Translations under genes and position numbers: made by a program
Shown here: piece after piece, positions 38,162 through 46,213 of the stretch
Layout: every line of letters begins with the position of its first letter
Position numbering within the stretch: position 1 is the first letter of the stretch
Assembly: GCA_014656495.1 (NCBI GenBank)
Contig: BNCN01000003.1
Coordinates: 434,001 to 498,000 of the forward strand
Source: Comamonas sp. KCTC 72670
GTDB lineage: Bacteria > Myxococcota > Myxococcia > Myxococcales > Myxococcaceae
Length of the DNA stretch: 64,000 nucleotides
Reading direction: 5' to 3'
Notes under the pieces: generated by a model
The model's input: only the letters and a program-made list of their open reading frames with translations
Databases searched by the model: none
What the model was told of the DNA's origin: nothing

Positions 38162-39463
38162 ATGGAGGAGGAAGGCGCCCGGCGGCAGCCGCCCGGCACG
38201 GTGTCGGAGTCGAGGACCCTGCGCGAACGGCTGGGTGCCTCCCTGGCGAAGCTGGAGCGCCTGTGCGCCGGAGAGGACGTCCCCCAGGCGGTTCGCGCGG
38301 AGCTGGCCTCGCTCCAAGCGCTGCGCGGTGAGCTGGAGACGCTGCTCGGCCAGGCACCGCAGGTGGAGCACCGGGCGGTGTCGCTCGGCCACCTCGCCGC
38401 GGGGCTCGCGCACGAAATCAACAACCCGCTCGCCGCCGCGACCGGAAACCTCGAGTACCTCCGGCAGCGGCTGAGCTGTCACCCGTTGCCAGCGCCCCTG
38501 GCCGACGAGTGTCAGCAGGTGCTGGATGAGACGTTGGAGGGCGCGCGCCACATCCACCGCGTCGTCACGGACCTGCGGGCCCTCTCCACGGGCGACGCCT
38601 GCGTCGAGCACCCCGTGGACCTCCAGGCCGTCCTGGAGCGCACCCTCCGAATCGCCGCCAGTCAGCTGCGCCACCGCGCGCGCGTGGCGCGGGCCTACGC
38701 GCCGAACGTGCCGCGCGTGCTGGGCACGGAGACGAAGCTGGGCCAGGTGGCGCTCAACCTCGTGCTCAACGCGGTGCAGGCCCTCCCCGAGGCCCCCGCC
38801 TCCGAACACCAGGTGACGCTGAGCCTGCGGGAGGAAGCGCGCGGCGTGGTGCTGTCCATCGCCGACACCGGCCGGGGCATCCCCGCCGAGGTGCTGCCCC
38901 ACATCTTCGACCCGTTCTTCACCACGCGGAACGAAGGCATGGGCATGGGCATGGCCATCTGCCGCGACATCGTCACCGCGATGGGCGGCGCCATCCGCGT
39001 GCACAGCACCGAGGGCCAGGGCACGACGGTGGAAGTCACGCTGCGGCGCGCGCAGGCCGCGGAAGCCCCGCGCCCCGCGAGGCCCTCACCCCGCCGCCGC
39101 ATCCTGGTGGTGGACGAGGAGCCGCGCGTGGTGGACCTGCTGAGGCGCCTCATGCAGGGCCACGAGCTGGTCACCGCCGCCCATGGCGACGAAGCCCTGG
39201 AGGTCCTGCGCGCCAGCGCCGACGTCGACATCATCCTCTGCGACCTGATGATGCCGGGGCTGTCGGGCATCCAGTTCTACGAGCAGGTGCGCAAGACGTG
39301 GCCCGGGCTGCAGGAGCGCATCGTCTTCACCTCGGGAGGCGCCTTCACGGTGGAGATGCAGCGGTTCCTCCAACAGGTGAAGAACCCGCTGCTCACCAAG
39401 CCCCTGGAACGCCAGCGCCTCCAGGGCGTGCTGGCATCCACCGGTGAGCCGCTGGAGAATTGA
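38162..39463 (+). CDS. Hybrid histidine kinase (HisKA-HATPase-REC)
   Basis: 433 aa cytoplasmic sensor. A helical N-terminus (1-70) leads to the H-box LAAGLAHEINNPLAAATGN with phosphoaccepting His84, then an ATP-binding domain (NLVLNAVQAL N-box, ADTGRGIPAEVLPHIFDPFF and GMGMAICR G boxes), and a C-terminal receiver at about 315-430 with Asp360 (DIILCDLMMPG) and Lys in LLTKPLERQ. No transmembrane helix and no known input domain. A phosphorelay output protein is needed and is not adjacent. The ATG at 38162 has GAGGGG about 10 bases upstream. The 130 bases before it are unusually AT-rich. Confidence 0.88.
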   Translation: MEEEGARRQPPGTVSESRTLRERLGASLAKLERLCAGEDVPQAVRAELASLQALRGELETLLGQAPQVEHRAVSLGHLAAGLAHEINNPLAAATGNLEYLRQRLSCHPLPAPLADECQQVLDETLEGARHIHRVVTDLRALSTGDACVEHPVDLQAVLERTLRIAASQLRHRARVARAYAPNVPRVLGTETKLGQVALNLVLNAVQALPEAPASEHQVTLSLREEARGVVLSIADTGRGIPAEVLPHIFDPFFTTRNEGMGMGMAICRDIVTAMGGAIRVHSTEGQGTTVEVTLRRAQAAEAPRPARPSPRRRILVVDEEPRVVDLLRRLMQGHELVTAAHGDEALEVLRASADVDIILCDLMMPGLSGIQFYEQVRKTWPGLQERIVFTSGGAFTVEMQRFLQQVKNPLLTKPLERQRLQGVLASTGEPLEN

Positions 39464-39471
39464 GCGCGCGG

Positions 39472-41196
39472 CTACGGCTTGCGCGCGGGGGCCTCCAGCG
39501 CGGCGGGGCTGGTGAGGATGGGCGGCCGGTCCTTGCCCTCCATGGTGCGCTGGAGCTCCAGCTCCTGGAGCAGCATGGCGGGCGCCACGGTGGACACCGG
39601 CACGTTGCCGCTCTCCGCGCCGCAGAAGCCGTTGAAGACGCCCTGCTTCTGGCCCGAGGCGAGGATGCGGTTCACCGCGGACAGCGGCGTGCCCACGATC
39701 TCCACGCCGCGCACCAACGTCTCCTTCCCCGTCTTCACGTCCACCCGGTACACCATGCGCGGCACGCCCTTGAAGGCCTGGTAGCCGTAGCTGGACGTGT
39801 TGGTGTTGCCGCCGGTGATGTCGCGGATGATGAGGCCGTACGGCTTGCCCTGACGCTTCGCCTCGGCGATCAGCCGCTTCTTCAGCTCCGCGTCGCTCAC
39901 GCCGTTCGTGCTCTCCACCAGCAGGTTCGCCATGCGCGCCACGGGCTTCAGGTTGCCCTGGCTGCGGCCGTGGCCGTTCGACTGGAGGAAGCCCTCCACG
40001 GGACGGCGGCCCTGGAGGTAGTTGCGCAGCACGCCCTTCTCCACCAGCGTCACCCGCTGACCCCGCACGCCCTCCTCGTCGAAGAGGTAGTAGCCGTTGA
40101 GCGGCTCGCCCTGGAGCACGCGGCGCGTCGGGTCGTCGTGGATGGAGATGAACGCGGGCAGCACCTGCTTGCCCACCTGGCCCTTGAACGTCTTGCCCTC
40201 GTTGTCGCCGCCCTGCCGGTCGCCCTCGAGCCGGTGGCCCACGGCCTCATGGAAGAGCACACCCGCGGCCTCCGGCGCGAGGATGGCGGGGCCCGTGTAC
40301 GGGTCGATGGCGGGCGCGGCGCGCAGGGCCAGCAGCTCCTCGATGACGGTGTCCGCCGCCTTCACCAGGCGCGCCTCGTCCGGGAGCCCCGCTTCGGTGG
40401 GCGAATAGAAGTTGCGGGAGTTGTCCAGCAGCTGTCCGTCGGGCGCGCGCGTGACGGCGGAGACGTGCAGGCCGTAGAGCGTCTCCTCGGTGATGATGCG
40501 GCTGCCTTCCGAGGACACGAACAGCCGCGTCACCTTGTCCTGGGTGACGCGCACCTCCGAGTCGAACAGCTCCGGGTGCGCGTTGAAGCGCGCGGAGATG
40601 TCACGCGACACCTTCACCCAGCGCTCGCGGTCGAACGGCGCGCGCACCGGCGCTTCGGTGTGCTGCACGGGCTTCTCGCGCGAGAAGGACGGTGGCCGCT
40701 TCGGGTCCTCCACCGCGTAGACGTCCTCGCCCTTCTTCTTCAGGTACTGGAAGAGCGCGGACTTGTACTTCTCGTCGGTGATGAGCCACAGCGAGGTGCG
40801 CAGGGCCAGCGGCGAATCATCCAGCGGGCCCTCCTTGCGCGACACATAGCTGGTGCCCTTGCTGGAGAAGCTGAACTCGAGCCCCTCCTCCACCGAGCTG
40901 TCGAAGTCGTAGTCACCGACGCGCACGTCGACGTACAGCTTCCGCTCGCGGTAGCCGTCGTCCATGAACAACGCCCCGTAGCGCGCGGCGACCGCGTACG
41001 ACTCGTAGTCCTTGAGCTGGTAGCTCATGAAGTACGGGGGCTCGTGGTTCAGCATCTTCAACTGCTGGTGGTTGCGCGACAGCTCGGCGGACATCGCGTC
41101 GAGCAGCGTCACGCGTGCGTCCGGCACGGGCGCCGCCGCCGTCAGCAGCGCCGAGACCGCCAGCAGGGGAAACACGGGTCGAAGGAGGGCTTGCAC
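39472..41196 (-). CDS. TldD/PmbA-family metallopeptidase, exported
   Basis: 574 aa from GTG 41196, which gives a signal peptide (VQALLRPVFPLLAVSALLTA) that classic cytosolic TldD/PmbA lacks. The zinc motif is VLFHEAVGHRLEGD (HExxxH). The C-terminal region with RDITGGNTNTSS, GVEIVGTPLSAVNRILA and GFCGAESGNVPVSTVAPAML is the family's conserved end. TldD/PmbA pairs mature peptides and toxins; an exported member would work in the periplasm. Partner PmbA is not seen next to it. Confidence 0.85.
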   Translation of the reverse strand: MQALLRPVFPLLAVSALLTAAAPVPDARVTLLDAMSAELSRNHQQLKMLNHEPPYFMSYQLKDYESYAVAARYGALFMDDGYRERKLYVDVRVGDYDFDSSVEEGLEFSFSSKGTSYVSRKEGPLDDSPLALRTSLWLITDEKYKSALFQYLKKKGEDVYAVEDPKRPPSFSREKPVQHTEAPVRAPFDRERWVKVSRDISARFNAHPELFDSEVRVTQDKVTRLFVSSEGSRIITEETLYGLHVSAVTRAPDGQLLDNSRNFYSPTEAGLPDEARLVKAADTVIEELLALRAAPAIDPYTGPAILAPEAAGVLFHEAVGHRLEGDRQGGDNEGKTFKGQVGKQVLPAFISIHDDPTRRVLQGEPLNGYYLFDEEGVRGQRVTLVEKGVLRNYLQGRRPVEGFLQSNGHGRSQGNLKPVARMANLLVESTNGVSDAELKKRLIAEAKRQGKPYGLIIRDITGGNTNTSSYGYQAFKGVPRMVYRVDVKTGKETLVRGVEIVGTPLSAVNRILASGQKQGVFNGFCGAESGNVPVSTVAPAMLLQELELQRTMEGKDRPPILTSPAALEAPARKP

Positions 41197-41285
41197 GGCC
41201 CCGACACTAGCCCATCCCCTCCACGATACGAGCAGCTCCGCGCTCACGGATGCCGCCCGGGCGGAATCCGTGAACGTGGGGCCCC

Positions 41286-41312
41286 CCGCCCGGAGGGTCG
41301 GTTTCCGGGCGG
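41286..41312 (-). terminator. Terminator-like hairpin after the dehydrogenase gene
   Basis: CCGCCCGGA (41286-41294) pairs exactly with TCCGGGCGG (41304-41312) around a 9-base loop. It lies 14 bases downstream of the minus-strand dehydrogenase stop and upstream of the tldD-like gene. No T-tract follows. Confidence 0.5.
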
Positions 41313-41326
41313 GCGGCTGGTGACTG

Positions 41327-42655
41327 TCAGGCCTTCGTCACTTTCTCACGACCCTTGCTGACGCCCTTGGTGGCGTTGCGCGTATCGATGACGACCTTGG
41401 CGCGGTCCACCACCATGGCGTAGTCGATGTCCGAGTGGTCCGTGAGGATGAGGACCGCGTCGTACTGGCCCAGCGTCTCCGGGCTCAGCGGCACGGACTT
41501 CATCTCCATGTTGAAGCCGTGGCCCTTGTGCAGCTCGGGGACGTACGGGTCGTGGTACGACAGGTCCGCGCCCTTCTCCGCCAGCAGCGTCATGATGCGC
41601 AGCGAAGGACTCTCGCGCATGTCGTCGATGTCCTTCTTGTACGCCGCGCCCAGGCAGAGGACCTTCGCGCCGTTCAGCGTCTGCTTGTTCTTGTTGAGCG
41701 CCTCCATGGTGCGCTGCACCACGTAGTACGGCATCTGCCAGTTCACCTCGCCGGCCAGCTCGATGAACTTGGTGTGGAACTCGTACTCGCGCGCCTTCCA
41801 CGTCAGGTAGAACGGGTCAATCGGGATGCAGTGACCGCCCAGGCCGGGGCCCGGGAAGAAGGGCATGAAGCCGAAGGGCTTGGTGCTCGCGGCCTGGATG
41901 ACCTCCCACACGTCCACGTTCATGCGGTCGCAGAGCATCTTCATCTCGTTGACCATGGCGATGTTGACGCAGCGGAAGATGTTCTCCAGCAGCTTGGCCA
42001 GCTCCGCCACGCGCGTGGAGGACACCGGCACCACTTCCTTCAGCGCGCTGCCGTAGAGGGCCGCGGCCACCTCGGAGCACTCGGGCGAGTAGCCACCGAC
42101 AATCTTCGGAATCGTCTTGGTGTTGAAGCTCTTGTTGCCCGGGTCCTCGCGCTCGGGGCTGAAGGCCAGGTAGAAGTCCTTGCCCGCCTTGAGGCCGTTC
42201 TTCTCCAGCAGCGGCTTGAGCACCTCCTCCGTCGTCCCCGGATACGTGGTGGACTCCAGGATGAAGAGCTGCCCAGGACGCACGTGCGGCGCGAGCGCCT
42301 CACCCGTCTGGATGATGTAGCTCATGTCCGGCTCACGCGACGCCGTGAGCGGCGTGGGCACGCAGATGATGACGCAGTCCATGTCCTTCGCCTTGGCGAA
42401 GTCCGTGGTGGCCTTCAGCTTGCCCGACTTGCTCAGCTCCGACAGCGGCGCGCTGGGGATGTGCTTGATGTAGCTCTCCCCCTTCTCAATCTTGTCGATC
42501 TTCCGCTTGTCGATATCGAGCCCCATGACGGGGAAGCCCGCCTCCGCGAAGGCCATGCCCAGCGGAAGACCGACGTAACCCAGCCCGACCACACCCACCC
42601 TCGCGTCCCGCTTCTTGATGCGATCCAGCAGCGGGCTGCTCACCATCACCCTCAT
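41327..42655 (-). CDS. Nucleotide-sugar dehydrogenase (UDP-GlcNAc/ManNAc 6-dehydrogenase type)
   Basis: 442 aa from ATG 42655, preceded by an AGGAGAGGTG ribosome site. NAD-binding GVVGLGYVGLPLGMAFAEAG, central PGLGGHCIPIDPFYL with the catalytic Cys, and C-terminal GAAYKKDIDDMRESPSL are clear; the GGHCIPIDP form is that of WbpA/WecC-type enzymes rather than UDP-glucose dehydrogenase. It oxidises a UDP-HexNAc to the uronic acid for polysaccharide. The heparinase-family gene lies upstream on the same strand with a 59-base gap, suggesting a surface-glycan unit. Confidence 0.88.
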   Translation of the reverse strand: MRVMVSSPLLDRIKKRDARVGVVGLGYVGLPLGMAFAEAGFPVMGLDIDKRKIDKIEKGESYIKHIPSAPLSELSKSGKLKATTDFAKAKDMDCVIICVPTPLTASREPDMSYIIQTGEALAPHVRPGQLFILESTTYPGTTEEVLKPLLEKNGLKAGKDFYLAFSPEREDPGNKSFNTKTIPKIVGGYSPECSEVAAALYGSALKEVVPVSSTRVAELAKLLENIFRCVNIAMVNEMKMLCDRMNVDVWEVIQAASTKPFGFMPFFPGPGLGGHCIPIDPFYLTWKAREYEFHTKFIELAGEVNWQMPYYVVQRTMEALNKNKQTLNGAKVLCLGAAYKKDIDDMRESPSLRIMTLLAEKGADLSYHDPYVPELHKGHGFNMEMKSVPLSPETLGQYDAVLILTDHSDIDYAMVVDRAKVVIDTRNATKGVSKGREKVTKA

Positions 42656-42714
42656 CGTGCTCACCTCTCCTGATGCGACGTGCCGTCCATGACGGTCACG
42701 TCCCGACCCGACAC

Positions 42715-44790
42715 TCAGCGGAAAACGACGACCCACCTCAGCCACGCCGGAGGCGTCACCTGCCCCCGGAACTCCACCGCCAGCGACGGCACCACCCGCC
42801 CGTACCCCGGCGAATACCGAGACGGCACCAACCGCGCCGTCAATCCCTGCTCCAGCACCACCCAGGCGAGCGGAGCCCCTTCGGGGCCCAGCTCCACCAC
42901 GAGCGGCTCGAACGACACCGGCTCCTCCATCACACGACCCGCGCGTGACAGGACCTGCACATCCGGCGCCACCACACGCGCCTGTTCATCTGGCAGATGG
43001 AATCTGCCCACCACGTCATGCCGGCCCGTGCCCACGAAGCGGTCACGTCCAGCCAGAGCGCGCTCGCCCCGGTCCAGCCGGAACGTGCGCTCGATTCCCA
43101 CCGGCGCGGCCAGCCGGCGATAGCCGTCATGCCGCACCAACAACCGGTCCACCTGCTTCCCCGGAAGGAAGGCCACCACCCGCGCCCGGGCCTCCTCGGG
43201 CAGCGCGAACAAGCGCGCCGTGTCCAGGGGCGCCTGCTCCTCGCCGTCCACCTGCACCGTGTTGTGCGCCGCGGTGCTGCGGAACCAGTTCCGCGTCGCG
43301 GGCTCACGCGTATAGGTGCCCGTGCCCGGATCCACGATGACGGGGCGCCCGTCGAGGTGGAGCTCGAAAGAAAGCTTGTCGTTGTGGCTGTGTCCCCCGA
43401 CTCCGCCCTGCCCCTGCTTGCCGGCGCTGACAGTGATAACGACTCCGTCGCCGCGCAAGATGTGAAAACCACCTTCCGGAAAGCTCACCGACACGGGCGC
43501 CGGCGCGGGCGCGACCGTGGCGAAACGCGACTGGCCCGCGCGGCCCAGCAGCCACGCGGCCTCGTCCACGAGCTCGCCACCGCCCAGGCCCGCGTCTCCG
43601 AAGAGCGCGGCGCCCAGCCCCACCAGATAGCCGTGCGCGTTGTCCTCTCGGTCCCGCAGCGGGAAGACGCGGCCCGAGTCGTTGTCGCCAATCTGCGGCG
43701 CCAACCCCTGCTCCGAGCACCACGCGCGCACCGCGTGGAACATGCGGCGCAGCCGGGACTCGTACTTGGGCCCCAATGGCACGCCCGCGCCGCGTGCAAC
43801 GACATACGCCAGCGTGAACAGCTCCACTGACAACCGGTGATAGGGAATGGAGCCCTCGAAGGACGTGCCCTCGAGGTGGACCTGCTGCTCCATCTGCTCG
43901 CGCAGCCCGCCCACCGCCAGCGACACCTGCTGCGCCGCGCCCGGCAGCTCCGGGAGGAGCAGCCCCGTCACCAGCAGGCCCACGTAATTGGAGACCAGGT
44001 GGTTGTTGGGCACCGCGCCCCGGTCCTCGAGATGCGCCTCCACCCAGGCCGTGTGCTCCGCGAGCGCGCTGAGCACCGGCACCACGAACTCCGGCCGCGT
44101 CACCTCGGGCGCGTCGGAGAACATCACCAGCGCCTGCGCCAGGTTCGCGGCGCGCAGCGCCACCTCCATGGCACACGTCCAGTGCACGCCGTGGCCCACG
44201 GGGTTGGCCTGGAGGAAGTCCAGCACCTGCGACACGAAGCCCCGCGCCAGCCGCGAGCGCGCGTCCGCCGCCGTCTCCACCCAGTAGCCCTGGCCCAGCG
44301 CCACCACGCTGTCCAGGCGGCCCATCACCCACGGATACTTGGGGTCTCGCCCCGTCGCCGCGAGCGACATGCGCTCCACCGGCTCCACCGGGTAACGGTG
44401 TCCGCTCCCCGGGTCGAGCGACCAGTCCACGGGACGGCCTTCGCCGAAGGCGACCTTCGTTCCGAAGATGTCCCACTCCTGCCGGAGCGCCGCCTGCGCG
44501 CGGGCCCTGGCGAGCTCCACGCCGCCCGGCACCGCGCCGAGCGCCGCCAGCACGGACGGACGCTGCGAGACTTCGCACCAGATGCGCGAGGTCCGCTGGC
44601 CCAGGGCCAGCTCCACCAGCTCCGCGCTGTCCGCGGCCCCGTAGGACTGGAGGAGCTGCACTTCGTCCGCGCGCTCGCGCCGACGGTAGAGCGCCTGCCG
44701 CGCCACACCCTGAACACGCCGTACAGCGCTCCGCGCCAGGCCTGCTGGTGCGAGTCGAGCGATCGCCGCGTAGTAATCGAGAGTCCCCAT
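42715..44790 (-). CDS. Heparinase II/III-family protein
   Basis: 691 aa. The N-terminal helical toroid (heparinase II/III N-terminal type) runs to about 370 with DPKYPWVMGRLDSVVALGQG and GVPNNHLVSNYVGLL-like segments, and the beta-sandwich C-terminal domain follows with GGHSHNDKLSFELHLDGRP (catalytic His/Asn region) and DPGTGTYTREPATRNWFRST. Such proteins in exopolysaccharide loci act as lyases or alginate-type modifiers. No signal peptide is visible. It is first in a two-gene unit with the nucleotide-sugar dehydrogenase and is divergent from a kinase gene. Confidence 0.85.
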   Translation of the reverse strand: MGTLDYYAAIARLAPAGLARSAVRRVQGVARQALYRRRERADEVQLLQSYGAADSAELVELALGQRTSRIWCEVSQRPSVLAALGAVPGGVELARARAQAALRQEWDIFGTKVAFGEGRPVDWSLDPGSGHRYPVEPVERMSLAATGRDPKYPWVMGRLDSVVALGQGYWVETAADARSRLARGFVSQVLDFLQANPVGHGVHWTCAMEVALRAANLAQALVMFSDAPEVTRPEFVVPVLSALAEHTAWVEAHLEDRGAVPNNHLVSNYVGLLVTGLLLPELPGAAQQVSLAVGGLREQMEQQVHLEGTSFEGSIPYHRLSVELFTLAYVVARGAGVPLGPKYESRLRRMFHAVRAWCSEQGLAPQIGDNDSGRVFPLRDREDNAHGYLVGLGAALFGDAGLGGGELVDEAAWLLGRAGQSRFATVAPAPAPVSVSFPEGGFHILRGDGVVITVSAGKQGQGGVGGHSHNDKLSFELHLDGRPVIVDPGTGTYTREPATRNWFRSTAAHNTVQVDGEEQAPLDTARLFALPEEARARVVAFLPGKQVDRLLVRHDGYRRLAAPVGIERTFRLDRGERALAGRDRFVGTGRHDVVGRFHLPDEQARVVAPDVQVLSRAGRVMEEPVSFEPLVVELGPEGAPLAWVVLEQGLTARLVPSRYSPGYGRVVPSLAVEFRGQVTPPAWLRWVVVFR

Positions 44791-44945
44791 TCGCCCCTTC
44801 CGCCACCCGTGCCGGATGCCGTTAGCAAGTGCCCGGCCAGGGCCCTCTTCTCAGGAATTGAGCGGGGTTGCGCGGAGCCTCCTTTCCCCCTGACGGTAAA
44901 AAGTGGGGGGATCACACGCCCTGAAGGGAAAAGGATTTCCGATTC

Positions 44946-46028
44946 ATGGGCGTGTCGATCCCACCCTGGGCAGTGTTGCGGCGCGCTCGGGGCGTGCTCA
45001 TACCTTCCGGCGTGCTGGCAGGTGCTTGGACGGGGTGGCGCATCGAGCCCGAGCTCGATGCAGGGGTGGAGCAAGCGCTCGCGCGTATCGCTGAGCGCGC
45101 TTTTCGGTGCGGGGCACGTGCGGGGATGGAAGCGCTGGTTCGAGAGACCCAGCGGATGACGGGGGCCGCTTCGGTGGCGTTCTATGACGGCCGCGTGTGC
45201 GTGGCGGAGACCGGGCGCGGCGCAGGCGCGCGTGCTCCTTCCCGGGCGCGGCGGCGGCCCACGTTGGTCGTCTGGCCCGAGCGCTCGGCGGCGCGGGACA
45301 CGCGGGTGCTGGAGCGGATGTCCGCGTTCGGCGCCGTCCTGCTCGCGGCGCATGCGCGTGAGCAGGACGCGGCGGCGCGGCAAGTGCATCTCCTGAAGAC
45401 GCAGCGGCGATTGGAGCAGCGGGTGACGAACCAGGAGCAGCGGCGCTCCCGGGCGTCTCACGACCTCAGGACACCATTGATGGTCATCAAGGGATACGTG
45501 GACATGATGCTGAAGGGAACGGCGGGCGGGCTGACGGCACCCATCCAGCGGTATCTGGAGCGGCTGAAGCGGTCGGCGGAGGACCAGAGCGCCATCATCG
45601 ACCGCCGGCTGGCGAAGGTGACGGCGGAGGGTGTGAGCGACCTTCGCCCCATGCTGCGCACGGCCTTCATTCCGACCGCGCGGAGCAGCCGGCCGGTGGA
45701 CACGACGCTGACGCTCCCTGACAGGCCCGTGGCCGTGCCCGGCGCCAGCGATGACGTGGAGCTGCTGGTGCGCACGCTGTCGCGCGCCGTCGCGGCGTCA
45801 GGCGCGCCCGCCGCGGTGCGCGTGGAGGCGGTGAGCGACGCGGGGGTGTGGCAACTGCGCGTGAGCCTCCGCGGAGGCAAGGCGCTGCCGGAGAAGACGG
45901 TCGCCACGCTGCGGCACCTGACGCAGCGGCTGCGCGGCGGACTGTCGCTCCCGGAGGAGACGGGCAACGGGCTCGTGGTGCATCTGCCCGTGGATGACAC
46001 CGTGCCCGTGGCGCCTCGCGACGCCTGA
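44946..46028 (+). CDS. Degenerate histidine kinase-like protein
   Basis: 360 aa. An N-terminal GAF-like region (about 40-150) precedes a real H-box SHDLRTPLMVIKGYVDMM near residue 180 in a HisKA helix pair. The ATP-binding half is badly eroded: there is no N-box (only ELLVRTLSRAVAASGA), no DxGxG, and the end keeps just RQRL/LRGG...NGLVVHLP. It may serve as a dimerising scaffold or phosphoacceptor without kinase activity. The start at ATG 44946 is preceded by AAGG. Fragments of its 3' end recur downstream (see repeat). Confidence 0.65.
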   Translation: MGVSIPPWAVLRRARGVLIPSGVLAGAWTGWRIEPELDAGVEQALARIAERAFRCGARAGMEALVRETQRMTGAASVAFYDGRVCVAETGRGAGARAPSRARRRPTLVVWPERSAARDTRVLERMSAFGAVLLAAHAREQDAAARQVHLLKTQRRLEQRVTNQEQRRSRASHDLRTPLMVIKGYVDMMLKGTAGGLTAPIQRYLERLKRSAEDQSAIIDRRLAKVTAEGVSDLRPMLRTAFIPTARSSRPVDTTLTLPDRPVAVPGASDDVELLVRTLSRAVAASGAPAAVRVEAVSDAGVWQLRVSLRGGKALPEKTVATLRHLTQRLRGGLSLPEETGNGLVVHLPVDDTVPVAPRDA

Positions 46029-46208
46029 GCGCAGGCAGCGGCATGCTGGTGCATCTGCCTGCGGGCGACATGGTGCTCGCAGCTCATCGGCCGAGCCATA
46101 GGCCGCATGCCACGGGCTGGTGGTGCACCTGCCCGTGGCGCCTCGCGACGCATGAGCCGAGCCCCGCACCTACCGGCGGGCCGCAGGCGTCTCGCGACGC
46201 CTGAGCCC
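45964..46208 (+). repeat. Decayed repeats of the 3' end of the kinase-like gene
   Basis: The end of the gene, NGLVVHLP...VAPRDA-stop, is echoed downstream. Copy 1: 45964-45993 plus 46004-46030 (in the gene). Copy 2: 46041-46065 (GCATGCTGGTGCATCTGCCTG). Copy 3: 46110-46158, which again encodes HGLVVHLPVAPRDA but closes in ATGAG. Copy 4: 46183-46208 (GTCTCGCGACGCCTGAGC). Repeated CTCGCGACGC(C/A)TGAGC cores and CACTGCCCG phases make coincidence unlikely; this is a partial local duplication that has decayed. Confidence 0.65.
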
Positions 46209-46213
46209 TACGC

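Noticed and set aside
39460-41361. Long plus-strand frame opposite the TldD/PmbA-family gene
   Set aside because: The real gene has clear motifs and codon third-position GC on the minus strand; the plus frame is its mirror.
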